Positions 7,683 to 16,646 of a DNA stretch of 49,861 nucleotides are shown here, one piece after another. The first letter of the stretch is position 1, and each line of letters opens with the position of its first letter. The position numbers were made by a program, and so were the translations under genes. The notes under the pieces were generated by a model that saw nothing but the letters and a program-made list of their open reading frames with translations, did no database searches and had not been told where the DNA came from. Source of the DNA: Okeania sp. SIO2B3 (GTDB taxonomy: Bacteria; Cyanobacteriota; Cyanobacteriia; Cyanobacteriales; Microcoleaceae); contig NZ_JAAHGH010000048.1 in NCBI RefSeq assembly GCF_010672525.1, positions 1-49,861 of the forward strand, given 5' to 3'.

Positions 7683-8864
7683 TCAACCTACCTTTCTCAA
7701 ATTCTGTTCATTGTAAACCATACCTAAATTATTGAAAATTATTTCCCAGTAGAGAGGATAACTTTCCTTAGTATAAACCTCTTGCGCTCTAACAAAACAA
7801 GCGATCGCCTGTTCGAGATTATCTTGTCTATCTCCTGTTATCCTGTCGAGATAAGCATTTCCCAGATTATTTTGAGTAGTTGCCCAGTCTGTAGGAAACT
7901 GTTCGCGAGTACGTACTTTGAGAGCTAAATTATAACAAGCGATCGCCTGTTCAATATTTTCCTGTTGCTCTCCTGCCATACGATCGTGGTAAGCGCTACC
8001 CAAATTATTTTGAATACTCGCCCATTCTTGAGGTAGCTGTTCTAGAGTTCTGACTTTTAAAGCTTTCTGATAACAATTAATCGCATTCTCTAAGTTTTCT
8101 ATTCTTTTCCCCATGCTACGTTGTTGATAGGCATTACCAAGATTATTCTGAGTGCTTGCCCATGCTTCAGGTAATGTAGAGTAAGTCCTAACTTGAAGTG
8201 CTTGATAATAGCAAGCGATCGCCAATTCTATATTTTCTTCTGGGTTTCCGACAGTGCGTTTGTGGTAGCTAGTACCCAAATTATTTTGGATAGTTGACCA
8301 AGTTATGGGAAATTGTTGACGGGGTAAAACTTGTAGAGCATTTTCATAGCCTGCAATTGCTATTTCTACATTATTACTTTGATTACCAAAAGGAAACTGT
8401 AAAATCAGATTACTGAAATTAACAATATCTAGAGCAATACTTTGTGCTAATTGAGGTTCCATTTTTTGGAGATTTTCTCCAGGCCAAGTTCGTAGAACTG
8501 TGACGAAATTTTGATTCAGCTTATCTTGATTATATTCTAGTACAGAATACACCATCTCAGGTTTTTCTTCATTCTCTGAGATTACTTGTAAAATTTGCAT
8601 GAGGAAATTTCGATATATTTCCTTATTTACAGGTTGAGAAGCATATTCTAAGTTAGTCTCTAACATTATCGCCAAATTTTGCAACCATTGAGCATTCAAA
8701 TTACCCATTTTGTTGTTCATTTGTGCTATTTGTTTCATTACTTGAACTAATTTATGGTCTATCAAGTTTTGATTAGCTTGCAAAATTTTATTTTCATCAC
8801 CATTAGGGCAAACTAATAAAGATTGAACGAGACCAACATAACTAGAAATATTTTGTTGATTCAT
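7683..8864 (-). CDS. TPR-repeat protein, CHAT-associated type without CHAT domain
   Basis: A 393-residue protein. Residues 1-170 are helical without a recognised domain. From about 175 on there are five TPR-like units of about 50 residues with the pattern TQNNLG.AY..R..G...EN.E.AI.CY..AL.VRT. This repeat type usually precedes a C-terminal CHAT protease domain in cyanobacterial proteins. Here the protein ends after the last repeat (NNLGMVYNEQNLRKVG) with no CHAT, so it is either a truncated relative or a stand-alone adaptor. It lies on the same strand as the small protein and NLR-like gene, about 300 bp upstream. The decayed gene at 28786-29638 is a relative that keeps a piece of CHAT. Confidence 0.88.
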   Translation of the reverse strand: MNQQNISSYVGLVQSLLVCPNGDENKILQANQNLIDHKLVQVMKQIAQMNNKMGNLNAQWLQNLAIMLETNLEYASQPVNKEIYRNFLMQILQVISENEEKPEMVYSVLEYNQDKLNQNFVTVLRTWPGENLQKMEPQLAQSIALDIVNFSNLILQFPFGNQSNNVEIAIAGYENALQVLPRQQFPITWSTIQNNLGTSYHKRTVGNPEENIELAIACYYQALQVRTYSTLPEAWASTQNNLGNAYQQRSMGKRIENLENAINCYQKALKVRTLEQLPQEWASIQNNLGSAYHDRMAGEQQENIEQAIACYNLALKVRTREQFPTDWATTQNNLGNAYLDRITGDRQDNLEQAIACFVRAQEVYTKESYPLYWEIIFNNLGMVYNEQNLRKVG

Positions 8865-10203
8865 GATTTTTTCCTCAGAGTTTTTTTATAGACACAATTA
8901 CCTTGGTCTAGTAGACATATTGTTTCTCTATTTGAAATAAATGCTTACCCTGATGAAAAATTTTTAACTAATTGAAATATTAATCATTATTGTAGCATCC
9001 TAATTTTATTTGTAAACATAATATTTAAAGAAAAAATGCCACAAAGAATATAAAGATTTGCTGTAGAGAAAAAACTACATTTTTATTTGCTCATTTCTAG
9101 AGGAATTTGAGAACTCAAAATTTTGCCCTTACCATTTTTTGATTAAGCTGTGTTTAATATTTTATTAAACATTATTGTAGGGTAAGTTAAGTAGAAATAT
9201 TTTTCCACAATACAATTATGAGTTCAAAATTAGCCAATTTTTAGGAAAATTTCATACCTCAATATTTAACCTTATTTATGTATACTTCTTTTGAAGGCAC
9301 ATTGTTTCCGTAAAATTTTCAATTTAGAACCAAAAAATTTGAATCAAGTTGATTAATTTTTGTTTTAGGCAGCAGGGAACAGGGAAAAGTCAGGACTGTT
9401 TCATTCTCGATAGACACGGGGACGCGGGGACGCAGAGACACGGGGACGCAGAGACACGGGGACAGAGGCTTTTAATTTGTGATTAAAAATGGACTTTTGA
9501 CCCAAAGAAATAGAACTGCCCATATCTGATTTTTTTTCTCCTTGCTGATGAGAGGCTTTAAACCTTTGGGAATTAATTATCAATTATCAATTGTTAATTA
9601 TCCATTGTAATTGTACCTGTATCTTTCTGTGTTTGTCTGCCCAAAGTCCTAACTTTTTGGTCACTCAACCTGAAAAGTAGGCACTTTTTTTCGCTCCAAA
9701 AAGGCACTTGCTTTTATATATCAGTACTTTTAGATTAGATTCGGTAAACCCTAATCTATATTCAACTTGGCCAATATTATCAAAGTTATTGCTATTGCCA
9801 CAGTAATTCATACTTTAGAGACAAAGTGATGATAATCTATTGCAAAACGCTATATTTGATGGCCAGTTGCTCTTAACAACCTTTTACCGAATAATTAAGG
9901 TTTAAAGCCTCTCGTTTAAAGGAGAAACAGTAGTCGTGAGCAGAGTTTCCCGTAGGGTGGGATGCTGAGGAAACCTAGTGCAGAATGGCGGAAATAACTG
10001 ACCAGTTACAAAACCCTAAAATCCTTACCAATCAATACTTCTGACTTCTGACTTCTGACTTCTGACTTCCGCGTAGCGGCACTAGCCATATCCAATAGAC
10101 CAAGAGAAGAAAAAACTTTCCTTTGAGTCAATTCTCTGTTTGAAAAGAAGAGGTAATTGTAAATTATTAATTATTAATTATTAATTATTGAAATATCCAT
10201 CTA
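8865..10203. other. Long intergenic region with repeats, no gene recognised
   Basis: About 1.3 kb with no convincing gene. 8880-9360 is AT-rich and featureless. 9412-9465 is a tandem G-rich repeat (units of GACACGGGGACGC type). 9882-10190 is a family D repeat (TTTTACCGAATAATTAAGG to TTATTAATTATT), enlarged by an internal GTCGTGAGCAG-type segment and a heptamer tandem (TTCTGAC repeats at about 10041-10070). Promoters for the genes on either side presumably lie here, but none is distinctive. Confidence 0.6.
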
Positions 10204-11169
10204 ATGACAAAATTAATTATTCAAATTCCTTGTTACAACGAAGAAGAGTCTTTAGGAGTAACTCTTGCTGCTTTGCCCAGACAGTTAGTAGGAGTAGACA
10301 TTATCGAATGGTTAATCATCAATGATGGTAGTCAAGATCGAACAGTTGAAGTTGCTAAAGAATATGGGGTAGACCATATTGTGAATTTCCCCACTAACCA
10401 AGGTTTAGCAAAAGCATTTATGGCAGGTCTAGAAGCTAGTCTAAAAGCAGGGGCAGATATTATTGTAAATACTGATGCTGATAATCAATATTGTGCCGAT
10501 GATATCCCTTACTTAATTCAACCTATTATTTGGGATCAGGCAGAAATTGTAGTTGGAGAGAGACCAATTTGGCAAACTAAACACTTTTCTCGTAGTAAAA
10601 AACTACTACAAAAATTAGGCAGTTGGGTAGTAAGAATAGCTAGTAATACAAATATTCCTGATGCACCTAGTGGGTTTCGTGCTTTTAGTCGAGAAGCTGC
10701 TATACAACTTAATGTTTTTAATGCTTATACTTACACCCTAGAAACAATTATTCAAGCAGGGCAAAAAGGTATGGCAATAACATCTGTTCCCATCAGAACA
10801 AATAATGTATTACGACCTTCCCGACTGGTAAGAAGTACCCCTACTTATGTGTTGCGATCGCTCTTTACTATCCTCAGAATTTTTCTGCTTTACAAACCCC
10901 TACGTTTTTTTCTAATGTTAGGAAGTATACCATTTAGTTTTGGGGTAATTTCTGGTATCCGTTGGTTATTTTTCTTTTTTAGTGGATATGAAAAAACTAG
11001 GGTTCCAACTTTGATTTTAGCAACAATTTTAATCTTAGTCGGATTTCAATTATGGTTATTAGGTTTAATAGCAGATTTAATGGCAGCAAATCGCAGAATT
11101 ATGGAAGAAATTCAGGTAAGAATGCGAAAGCAAGATTTTCAAAAGAAGGAAGAGTTTCACAATGAATAA
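10204..11169 (+). CDS. Family 2 glycosyltransferase with two C-terminal membrane helices
   Basis: A 321-residue GT-A-fold glycosyltransferase of the dolichol-phosphate-mannose-synthase-like group. Seen: IIQIPCYNEEESL at residues 5-17, IINDGSQDRT with the nucleotide-binding Asp near 41, and the DAD metal motif at 91-93 (NTDADNQY). After about residue 235 come two hydrophobic helices (FFLMLGSIPFSFGVISG and TLILATILILVGFQLWLLGL). Such enzymes move a sugar from a nucleotide sugar to a lipid carrier or glycan at the inner membrane face. The next gene on this strand, 398 bp downstream, may act on the same glycan, but the spacer holds a repeat and co-transcription is uncertain. The family D repeat starts right at the stop codon. 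Confidence 0.92.
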   Translation: MTKLIIQIPCYNEEESLGVTLAALPRQLVGVDIIEWLIINDGSQDRTVEVAKEYGVDHIVNFPTNQGLAKAFMAGLEASLKAGADIIVNTDADNQYCADDIPYLIQPIIWDQAEIVVGERPIWQTKHFSRSKKLLQKLGSWVVRIASNTNIPDAPSGFRAFSREAAIQLNVFNAYTYTLETIIQAGQKGMAITSVPIRTNNVLRPSRLVRSTPTYVLRSLFTILRIFLLYKPLRFFLMLGSIPFSFGVISGIRWLFFFFSGYEKTRVPTLILATILILVGFQLWLLGLIADLMAANRRIMEEIQVRMRKQDFQKKEEFHNE

Positions 11170-11567
11170 TGAATAATTAATAATTAATAATTAACAGTTA
11201 CTTTTTCTTTAAAACAAGAGGATTGATTCAAATGTTTTTTTCTTGTTTTCTCATTTTAAGGGAGAGAGTTTAAAGCTTAATTCTTCGGTAAAAATAATAA
11301 ATACTCGCTAAGTATAGCTCTTATTAGGTTGGTGAAATATAGTAAAACATGATAATAAATTAAATTTTATTTTTAATCCCGCTCAAATTAACTTTTATTC
11401 AAACAAATAACTTAGACATATACATAAAATAAACTTTCCCTTTTTTTACTATAAACTAGAGTTGTAAAAGTCATTCAAAAAATAATTTTTCATGTTTTTC
11501 CCCTAAAAACATATTCCCTATTCCCTGTTCCCTATTCCCTACTTTATAAAGTAGTAAAAATATAACT
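11167..11567. repeat. Inverted family D repeat and AT-rich spacer
   Basis: From about 11167 to 11293 the family D repeat is inverted (AATAATTAATAATTAATAA through to GCTTAATTCTTCGGTAAAA). It directly abuts the glycosyltransferase stop codon. The rest is AT-rich with a short TATTCCCTGTTCCC tandem at about 11513-11540. No gene is seen. Confidence 0.65.
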
Positions 11568-13262
11568 ATGCAAGATTATCACTCATCTACAACTAGTCAA
11601 ACCGATCTATTAAAGAAAGAATCTAATTTATCCTCTAATAAAAATACTATAACTGACACTGAAAAAGAACAGATGAGAGATTTATTTGCTAGAGAAGCAC
11701 TCGCTCAAATCCCAAAAATATTGACCTTACTAGACCGCAATTATCATAGTCCTACCTATGGTTGTTTCGACCGCAATTTTTGGCATTACAAAATTATAGA
11801 TTTTCCTAGTGGCATGGCTCAAGAATTCGTCTTACCTTTAGCCTTAGCCTATAGCTTAGATATTCCTAATAATCAATTTTATTTGCAAGAAATGATATAT
11901 AAATGGGCAGAAGCAGGCATCTTATATGCTGCCCACACTGCTCACCCTGATGGTTCTTGTGATGATTATTTCCCTTTTGAAAGAGCTAGTGGAGCAACAG
12001 CTTTTTCCTTATTAGCTAGTATTGAAAGTTATCAAATATTAGGATTAAATAACTATGAAGTACTCAGTTTTTTTGAAAAACGAACAGATTGGTTAGTAAA
12101 TCATTATGAAAGTGGCAATTTAGCTAACCATGAAGCATTAATTGTATTGTCTTTAGAGTTGTTGAGTAAACTATTAGAAACCTCAAAATGGGAGAAAACT
12201 AAAGCAGCTCGTCTGGAAAGATTATTAAGTTGGCAGAGTCAGGAAGGATGGTTTACAGAATACTCTGGTTTTGACCCTGGTTATCATACTTTAACTATAT
12301 CTTGTTTAGCCAGAATTTATGAATTAAACCCCAGTGAAAAACTCAAAAATTCTATTACTACAGCAGTAGAATTAGCCGCTCAATTTATTCATCCTGATGG
12401 TTCCTTCGGAGGAGAATATGCTAGTCGCAATACCTATAACTTTTTTCCCCACGGATTTGAATTAATAGGTAAATGGTTGCCTGCTGCTTTGTCTATTAAC
12501 GACCAATTTTTAGTAGGCTTAAAAAATGGTCTAGCTCCTTGTTATGCTGACGATCATATTATTGGTCATCATACCTGGAATTATTTCTTAGCATGGCGAG
12601 ATTTTATTACAGAAAGACCTACTGATGTGAATCGTGATATTGCTAGTCTTTGGTTAAAAGAAGCTCAAATTTTGATCAAACGCAGACCAGGAACAGAATT
12701 ATATGTAAGTACGAAAAAAGGTGGTGTTTTTAAGCTATTTCGCGACCAAAAATTAGTTGTTTCTGATACTCATTTATCACTCCAAGTTAAAAAAAGGAAT
12801 AAAATTTTAAATGCAGTTAGTCATTTAAGTGGTGATTATGATGTAAAAATATCTCAGGATGAATTGGTTATTTCTGGTAATATGGGTTGGGCGAAACAAA
12901 CTCAAATGTCACCTTTTAAGTTAATCATTCTCAGGTTTGTTATGTTAACTTTTGGGCGTTTTTTCCCCAATTTGATTCGGAAAACATTACAAAAAATTCT
13001 GATTACTGGCAAACAAAATGCACCTTTCCACTTCACTCGCCACTTTAAGTATGAAGATGGAATTTGGTACATTACAGACGAACTTTTTGCTAAGTCTTGG
13101 TGGGATGTAATTAGTGCAGCTATTGCTTCTGACCAGACCTCTATTTATGTTGTAATGAGCCGCACTTTTCAAATTAATCAATTACAACCTTGGCATGATT
13201 TAACAACTGAGATTAAAAAACTTTCTCCCGGTCAACCTTTGAAAATTGAGCGCAAGTTTTAA
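11568..13262 (+). CDS. Conserved protein, probable alpha/alpha-toroid fold, glycan-related by context
   Basis: A 564-residue protein. I do not recognise a named family with certainty. Residues 40-370 alternate long helices with short loops rich in aromatics and Gly/Asp (YGCFDRNFWHYK, FPSGMAQEF, HPDGSCDDYFPFERASG, HPDGSFGGEYASRNTYNFFP, GHHTWNYFLAWRDF), as in alpha/alpha-toroid enzymes such as heparinase-like lyases or terpenoid-cyclase-like proteins. Residues 375-560 look beta-rich, as in the C-terminal sheet domain of polysaccharide lyases. No signal peptide is apparent. The preceding glycosyltransferase on the same strand suggests a role in polysaccharide assembly or turnover. The coding assignment is strong; the function is inference. 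Confidence 0.8.
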   Translation: MQDYHSSTTSQTDLLKKESNLSSNKNTITDTEKEQMRDLFAREALAQIPKILTLLDRNYHSPTYGCFDRNFWHYKIIDFPSGMAQEFVLPLALAYSLDIPNNQFYLQEMIYKWAEAGILYAAHTAHPDGSCDDYFPFERASGATAFSLLASIESYQILGLNNYEVLSFFEKRTDWLVNHYESGNLANHEALIVLSLELLSKLLETSKWEKTKAARLERLLSWQSQEGWFTEYSGFDPGYHTLTISCLARIYELNPSEKLKNSITTAVELAAQFIHPDGSFGGEYASRNTYNFFPHGFELIGKWLPAALSINDQFLVGLKNGLAPCYADDHIIGHHTWNYFLAWRDFITERPTDVNRDIASLWLKEAQILIKRRPGTELYVSTKKGGVFKLFRDQKLVVSDTHLSLQVKKRNKILNAVSHLSGDYDVKISQDELVISGNMGWAKQTQMSPFKLIILRFVMLTFGRFFPNLIRKTLQKILITGKQNAPFHFTRHFKYEDGIWYITDELFAKSWWDVISAAIASDQTSIYVVMSRTFQINQLQPWHDLTTEIKKLSPGQPLKIERKF

Positions 13263-14023
13263 CTTGATTTATTCTTACTTATATAAATCTCATAAAATCT
13301 TGCTACAATGAATAAATAAGAAATAGAGAGGGGTAAAAAATCCATAATAATATGGCACAGGTAACAGAGAAGAAAAAGTTTTTTGATAGCTAATTAAATG
13401 ACCATAAAATGACATATTTAAAGTGAAATAGTATTAGTGAGAGAAAAAAATGTTTTTAACTTTTAACATTTGTGATATTATATGTGAGTAATTTAGCATT
13501 TTGAGCGGTAGTACCCAATTAATATTATGTTTGCTTAAATACCTAATAAGTATAAATTCAAGATAGGTACTTATAAGGATAAGGAGAATTGTCTCCGTTT
13601 CATATAAGTCAAAACTCAAAAATCTTATATTTGATCGCTCATGCGTTGATTAGGAGATAATATGATACTAATTATCAATCTTGCTCATAATATGAGAAAG
13701 TAAATTAACTAGCTATCAGCTTGGACGTTCCTGAATGCTCCGCAAACAGCATTTAGCTGGAGCGCTGAAAATTCAAGGGTTTAAGTCCTCCACTATATTT
13801 GAAAAATTAGTGGTGCGCTTTTTTGGGAGTTTGTAGACGCGGAGCGGCTTCTCTTGAGTATCCCCCATTATACACCTTGAGAAGCTGATTGCTGATTGAT
13901 GATTGCTGAGTACTACTTCAATAACTTCTTTCACTCTATTTGTTTCCCATTCTCCACTCTTATTGAATATCTCTCAATAATTCAGAAAAATGGTATTATC
14001 TATTAGCAAAAAATCAAAGGCCA
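13263..14023. other. Intergenic, no gene recognised
   Basis: 761 bp of AT-rich DNA. About 13720-13800 holds a short imperfect palindromic segment (GAATGCTCCGCAAACAGCATT, then GGAGCGC), and 13835-13855 holds the dispersed GACGCGGAGCGGCTTCTC motif. No open frame or RNA gene could be supported. Confidence 0.5.
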
Positions 14024-14584
14024 ATGACAGAACAGTCATCAATATCTGCTTTAGCAGAGGCTCTATTAAACAAGTATGATTTTGACCTCGCCGATGAGAC
14101 TTCTAAGCAACTTATTACTCGTTGGCACAATAAGTATAAAATAGAGTGGCTTTCCTTAGCAGTGGTTGAGGCACTATATCTTGGACGTTACAAAGCTGTC
14201 TGTGTTGAGCAAATATTGACACAATGGGAACGTCGTGGTCAACCTGTCTATCATTTCAATTCTGAATTTCAAAATATTATTACTAAAAATATTCTCACAA
14301 ATTTAACATCTCAGATAGATATTCAATATTTACCACCAGAGACACCTCCTAGTTTATCTGAACCCAAACCTCCTGAGTATTCTACATCTACATCAGTCCA
14401 TCCATCCTCAAACCCCTTCAAGGCAAGCTCAAAAAATACAGCTCAAGACTTAGTAGAGCATATCCCAGTACAAACAAATCAGTCTAAGATTAAACACACT
14501 GATTTTTATACTAAACTAAAAGCATTTATCAAAAATAGTCAAGCATCGCGATCGAATCAGAGCAAACCCGATCAAGTTAAATAG
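14024..14584 (+). CDS. Conserved cyanobacterial protein of unknown function
   Basis: A 186-residue protein. The first ~95 residues look like a folded helical domain (ALLNKYDFDLADETSKQLI, WLSLAVVEALYLGRYKAVCV, QILTQWERRGQPVYHFNSEF), a pattern I associate with conserved cyanobacterial proteins without assigned function. From about residue 105 on it is a Pro/Ser/Thr/Lys-rich, probably disordered tail. It begins with a clear ATG and stands alone between repeat-rich spacers. Nothing nearby suggests a function. Confidence 0.75.
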   Translation: MTEQSSISALAEALLNKYDFDLADETSKQLITRWHNKYKIEWLSLAVVEALYLGRYKAVCVEQILTQWERRGQPVYHFNSEFQNIITKNILTNLTSQIDIQYLPPETPPSLSEPKPPEYSTSTSVHPSSNPFKASSKNTAQDLVEHIPVQTNQSKIKHTDFYTKLKAFIKNSQASRSNQSKPDQVK

Positions 14585-15025
14585 ACAGAAGCATCGCAGA
14601 AAATAGAAAGTACAGAAGAGTAATTGGAAATAGGTTAATACTTGCTACAGATGATTGATGAGAAGATGGAGATGACGAAGATGGGGAGATGGGGAGATGG
14701 GGAGATGGGGAGATTGGTATATTTGCACAATTTTTTGTATTTCATATAACTAATTAAACGGACATGATATAACATTTAGGGTGAGTTTATCAAGTAATAT
14801 CATGTCCGGTAGCATCGGAGCGTGTATAGAATTAAGTCACAATTGGAAAAAACCCTTTCCTAGGTCATGCTACGCAAACAACATAGCTGCCCTCTGCCCT
14901 CTGCCTTCCTTCGACCAAAGTATAAGTATTCAAGCGGACATGATATAAGATACAGCAATAACTCACCCCTGCAGATTCTTCTTTGCAGATGTTTTCTGGC
15001 GATCGAGCAACCAATGCGATGCAGT
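14585..15025. mobile_element. MITE family B: copy 1 (14797-14946) and a solo end
   Basis: Copy 1 begins TATCATGTCCGGTAGCAT after the first A and ends in GCGGACATGATA, with TA at both outer edges, as expected for IS630/Tc1-like insertion at TA. A solo end (ACGGACATGATAT) lies at 14758-14770, just after a GGGGAGAT tandem repeat at about 14680-14712. The other clear copies are at 39496-39615, 39797-39923 and, diverged, 49483-49622. No gene is seen in this spacer. Confidence 0.7.
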
Positions 15026-15550
15026 TTATTTTTTTACACGGCGAATTTCTGAGCAAAAAGAAGCCAAAGTAAAACCTAATGGTCTTTTAACTACACTGGT
15101 GCGTAACCGTAAATTAGGCATCAGATACCAGAAACGTTCCTCTGCATATAAATCTTCCGACTCAGTAACCAATGTTAAAACATCATCACTTCCCATAATA
15201 TATCGACCACTGATATTTGCATTCTCACCATTTCCTTTACTTTGTAATAATCTTCCTTGCTGGGGGTCGTCAGAATTAGGAATAACTATCAACATTGTTG
15301 CACCTACATCTTTCACTTGCTCTCGGTTGATAGTACCATTCCAGTTAATCTGCACCCCTAGTAATTGAGCTACACTTGGGTCAGTTTGATGTTGTTCGCA
15401 CAACTTGATTACTGTGGGGTTTGTCTTTTCTAGTATCTCAACATTTACTTCTGATTTGCCTGCTTGCAACTCCCCGGAAACTAAATTGTGAATTGTGCGT
15501 TGGGAAAACCATTCACCTGCACTCAATTGCAAAAATTCGATAATGTCCAT
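15026..15550 (-). CDS. cpcS: Phycobiliprotein lyase, CpcS/CpeS family
   Basis: A 174-residue protein with the CpcS/CpeS lipocalin-like bilin lyase pattern: MDIIEFLQLSAGEWFSQRT at the start, ISGRYIMGSDDVLTL near residues 113-127, EERFWYLMPNLRLRTSV near 136-152, and the closing SFCSEIRR. These lyases attach phycocyanobilin or phycoerythrobilin to a conserved cysteine of phycobiliprotein subunits during phycobilisome assembly. Length fits the family. The gene stands alone, with no phycobiliprotein operon nearby, as is common for this family. Whether it is the S, U or another paralogue cannot be told from this sequence alone, so the symbol is provisional. Confidence 0.88.
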   Translation of the reverse strand: MDIIEFLQLSAGEWFSQRTIHNLVSGELQAGKSEVNVEILEKTNPTVIKLCEQHQTDPSVAQLLGVQINWNGTINREQVKDVGATMLIVIPNSDDPQQGRLLQSKGNGENANISGRYIMGSDDVLTLVTESEDLYAEERFWYLMPNLRLRTSVVKRPLGFTLASFCSEIRRVKK

Positions 15551-16646
15551 TAACTTGCTAATAGTATTAATTCTGAATCAATACTATTGTTGCACTGATT
15601 GGCACATAAGGCACTTATAGCAGAAGGAAGAAGGAAGAAGGAAGAAGGAAGAAGGAAGAAAGAAGAAGGAAGAAGGAAGAAAGAAGAAGGAAAAATCTTG
15701 TGTTGTCTGAGTTTTACGCTTTTGATCTGTCCGCGTCCTTTCCTTCGACTGCTATATTTAGCCTCTAGTAGCTTTTCTCTATTGAATGATTTATAATACA
15801 AAAATCAAAAATAAAATCAATTATTATCCAGAAATTATCAATTACTTCTAAATGAGGTATTAGGCTATTAGAGTTAGAAAGTAATATTTTAATTATTAAC
15901 GTGAACATTGTACTACTCATAAAATTAAATAATCATGTATAATAGAGTTGATTTATATTTTTTTTTATGTTACTAATTTTCATCTAAAAGTTGATTTTCA
16001 GAAATAAAGATAATAGCGATCGCATATCTTCAGAAGAACCATATAATCGTAAAAAAATTATTTCGCTAGCTAAATTAGCCACAATAGACATAGGGATTAA
16101 AAATAATGTAGAGGTATTCCATAAAATATCCCTACAAAGATTAAATCGAAGGTTAATTGATTGGCTTGCGGTGTCTAATTACAAAAACTTGAATCTAGAG
16201 CAAATATAGCAGATTATACCATTTATGAATAGTAATGCTATGTTTGATTACCATCTCACTACTCCCTATCTCCTCATTAAAAAGATATATAGCAAACTTT
16301 TTGAGATTTGGTATTAGGTAGTATATAAGGTACAAATATTAACGATAAAGTGTGGGTATCTTGCCCACCCACAGATGTAACTCACTGAGATGAAACATCC
16401 TGTAATTTTTATTATCGTAAATATATCTGTTTTTTTGAGGAGGTAAAAAAAATAAAAAATCAAACTATAGCTCGATCCCAGCAACAATAGATGAATTAAA
16501 AAAGAGAATTTAATTGGACTAAAAAACCATAATTGTGACGATAACTATTTTCAAAAATATCAAATTGTGGTAAGTATAGAGGTTAAGCTATGCTATTAAA
16601 ATTATTACATATCACTAAATATGGTATAAGTCAAGGGTACTAAACT
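15551..16646. other. Intergenic region with purine tandem repeat
   Basis: 15621-15692 is a tandem of GAAGGAA/AGAAGGA units (short tandem repeat type). The remainder is AT-rich. 15991-16209 could encode 72 residues from a TTG start and is listed separately with low confidence. At 16351-16372 there is a small GTGGGTATCTTGCCCAC hairpin. The last 200 bp before the NACHT gene must hold its promoter, but no clear elements stand out. Confidence 0.5.
15991..16209 (+). CDS. Possible small ORF or gene remnant, 72 codons
   Basis: Opens with TTG and encodes 72 residues, fairly charged and helical (RKKIISLAKLATIDIGIKNN, then LQRLNRRLIDWLAVSNYKNL). I see no homology I can name and no strong ribosome-binding site. 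It sits alone in AT-rich DNA. It may be chance or the tail of a decayed gene. Confidence 0.2.
   Translation: MIFRNKDNSDRISSEEPYNRKKIISLAKLATIDIGIKNNVEVFHKISLQRLNRRLIDWLAVSNYKNLNLEQI

Noticed and set aside
9401-9583. 60-codon open frame on the minus strand
   Set aside because: The C-terminal half is translation of a GACACGGGGACGC tandem repeat; no start signal.
13434-13619. 61-codon AT-rich open frame on the minus strand
   Set aside because: Random-looking composition in AT-rich DNA, no ribosome-binding site and no recognisable motif.
13720-13810. Possible tRNA-like segment (GGGTTTAAGTCCTCC resembling a T-arm)
   Set aside because: No matching acceptor stem, D-arm or anticodon arm could be folded upstream; the T-loop deviates from consensus.
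15550-15801. 83-codon and 65-codon frames on opposite strands
   Set aside because: Both arise from the GAAGGAA purine tandem repeat, which is open in several frames.
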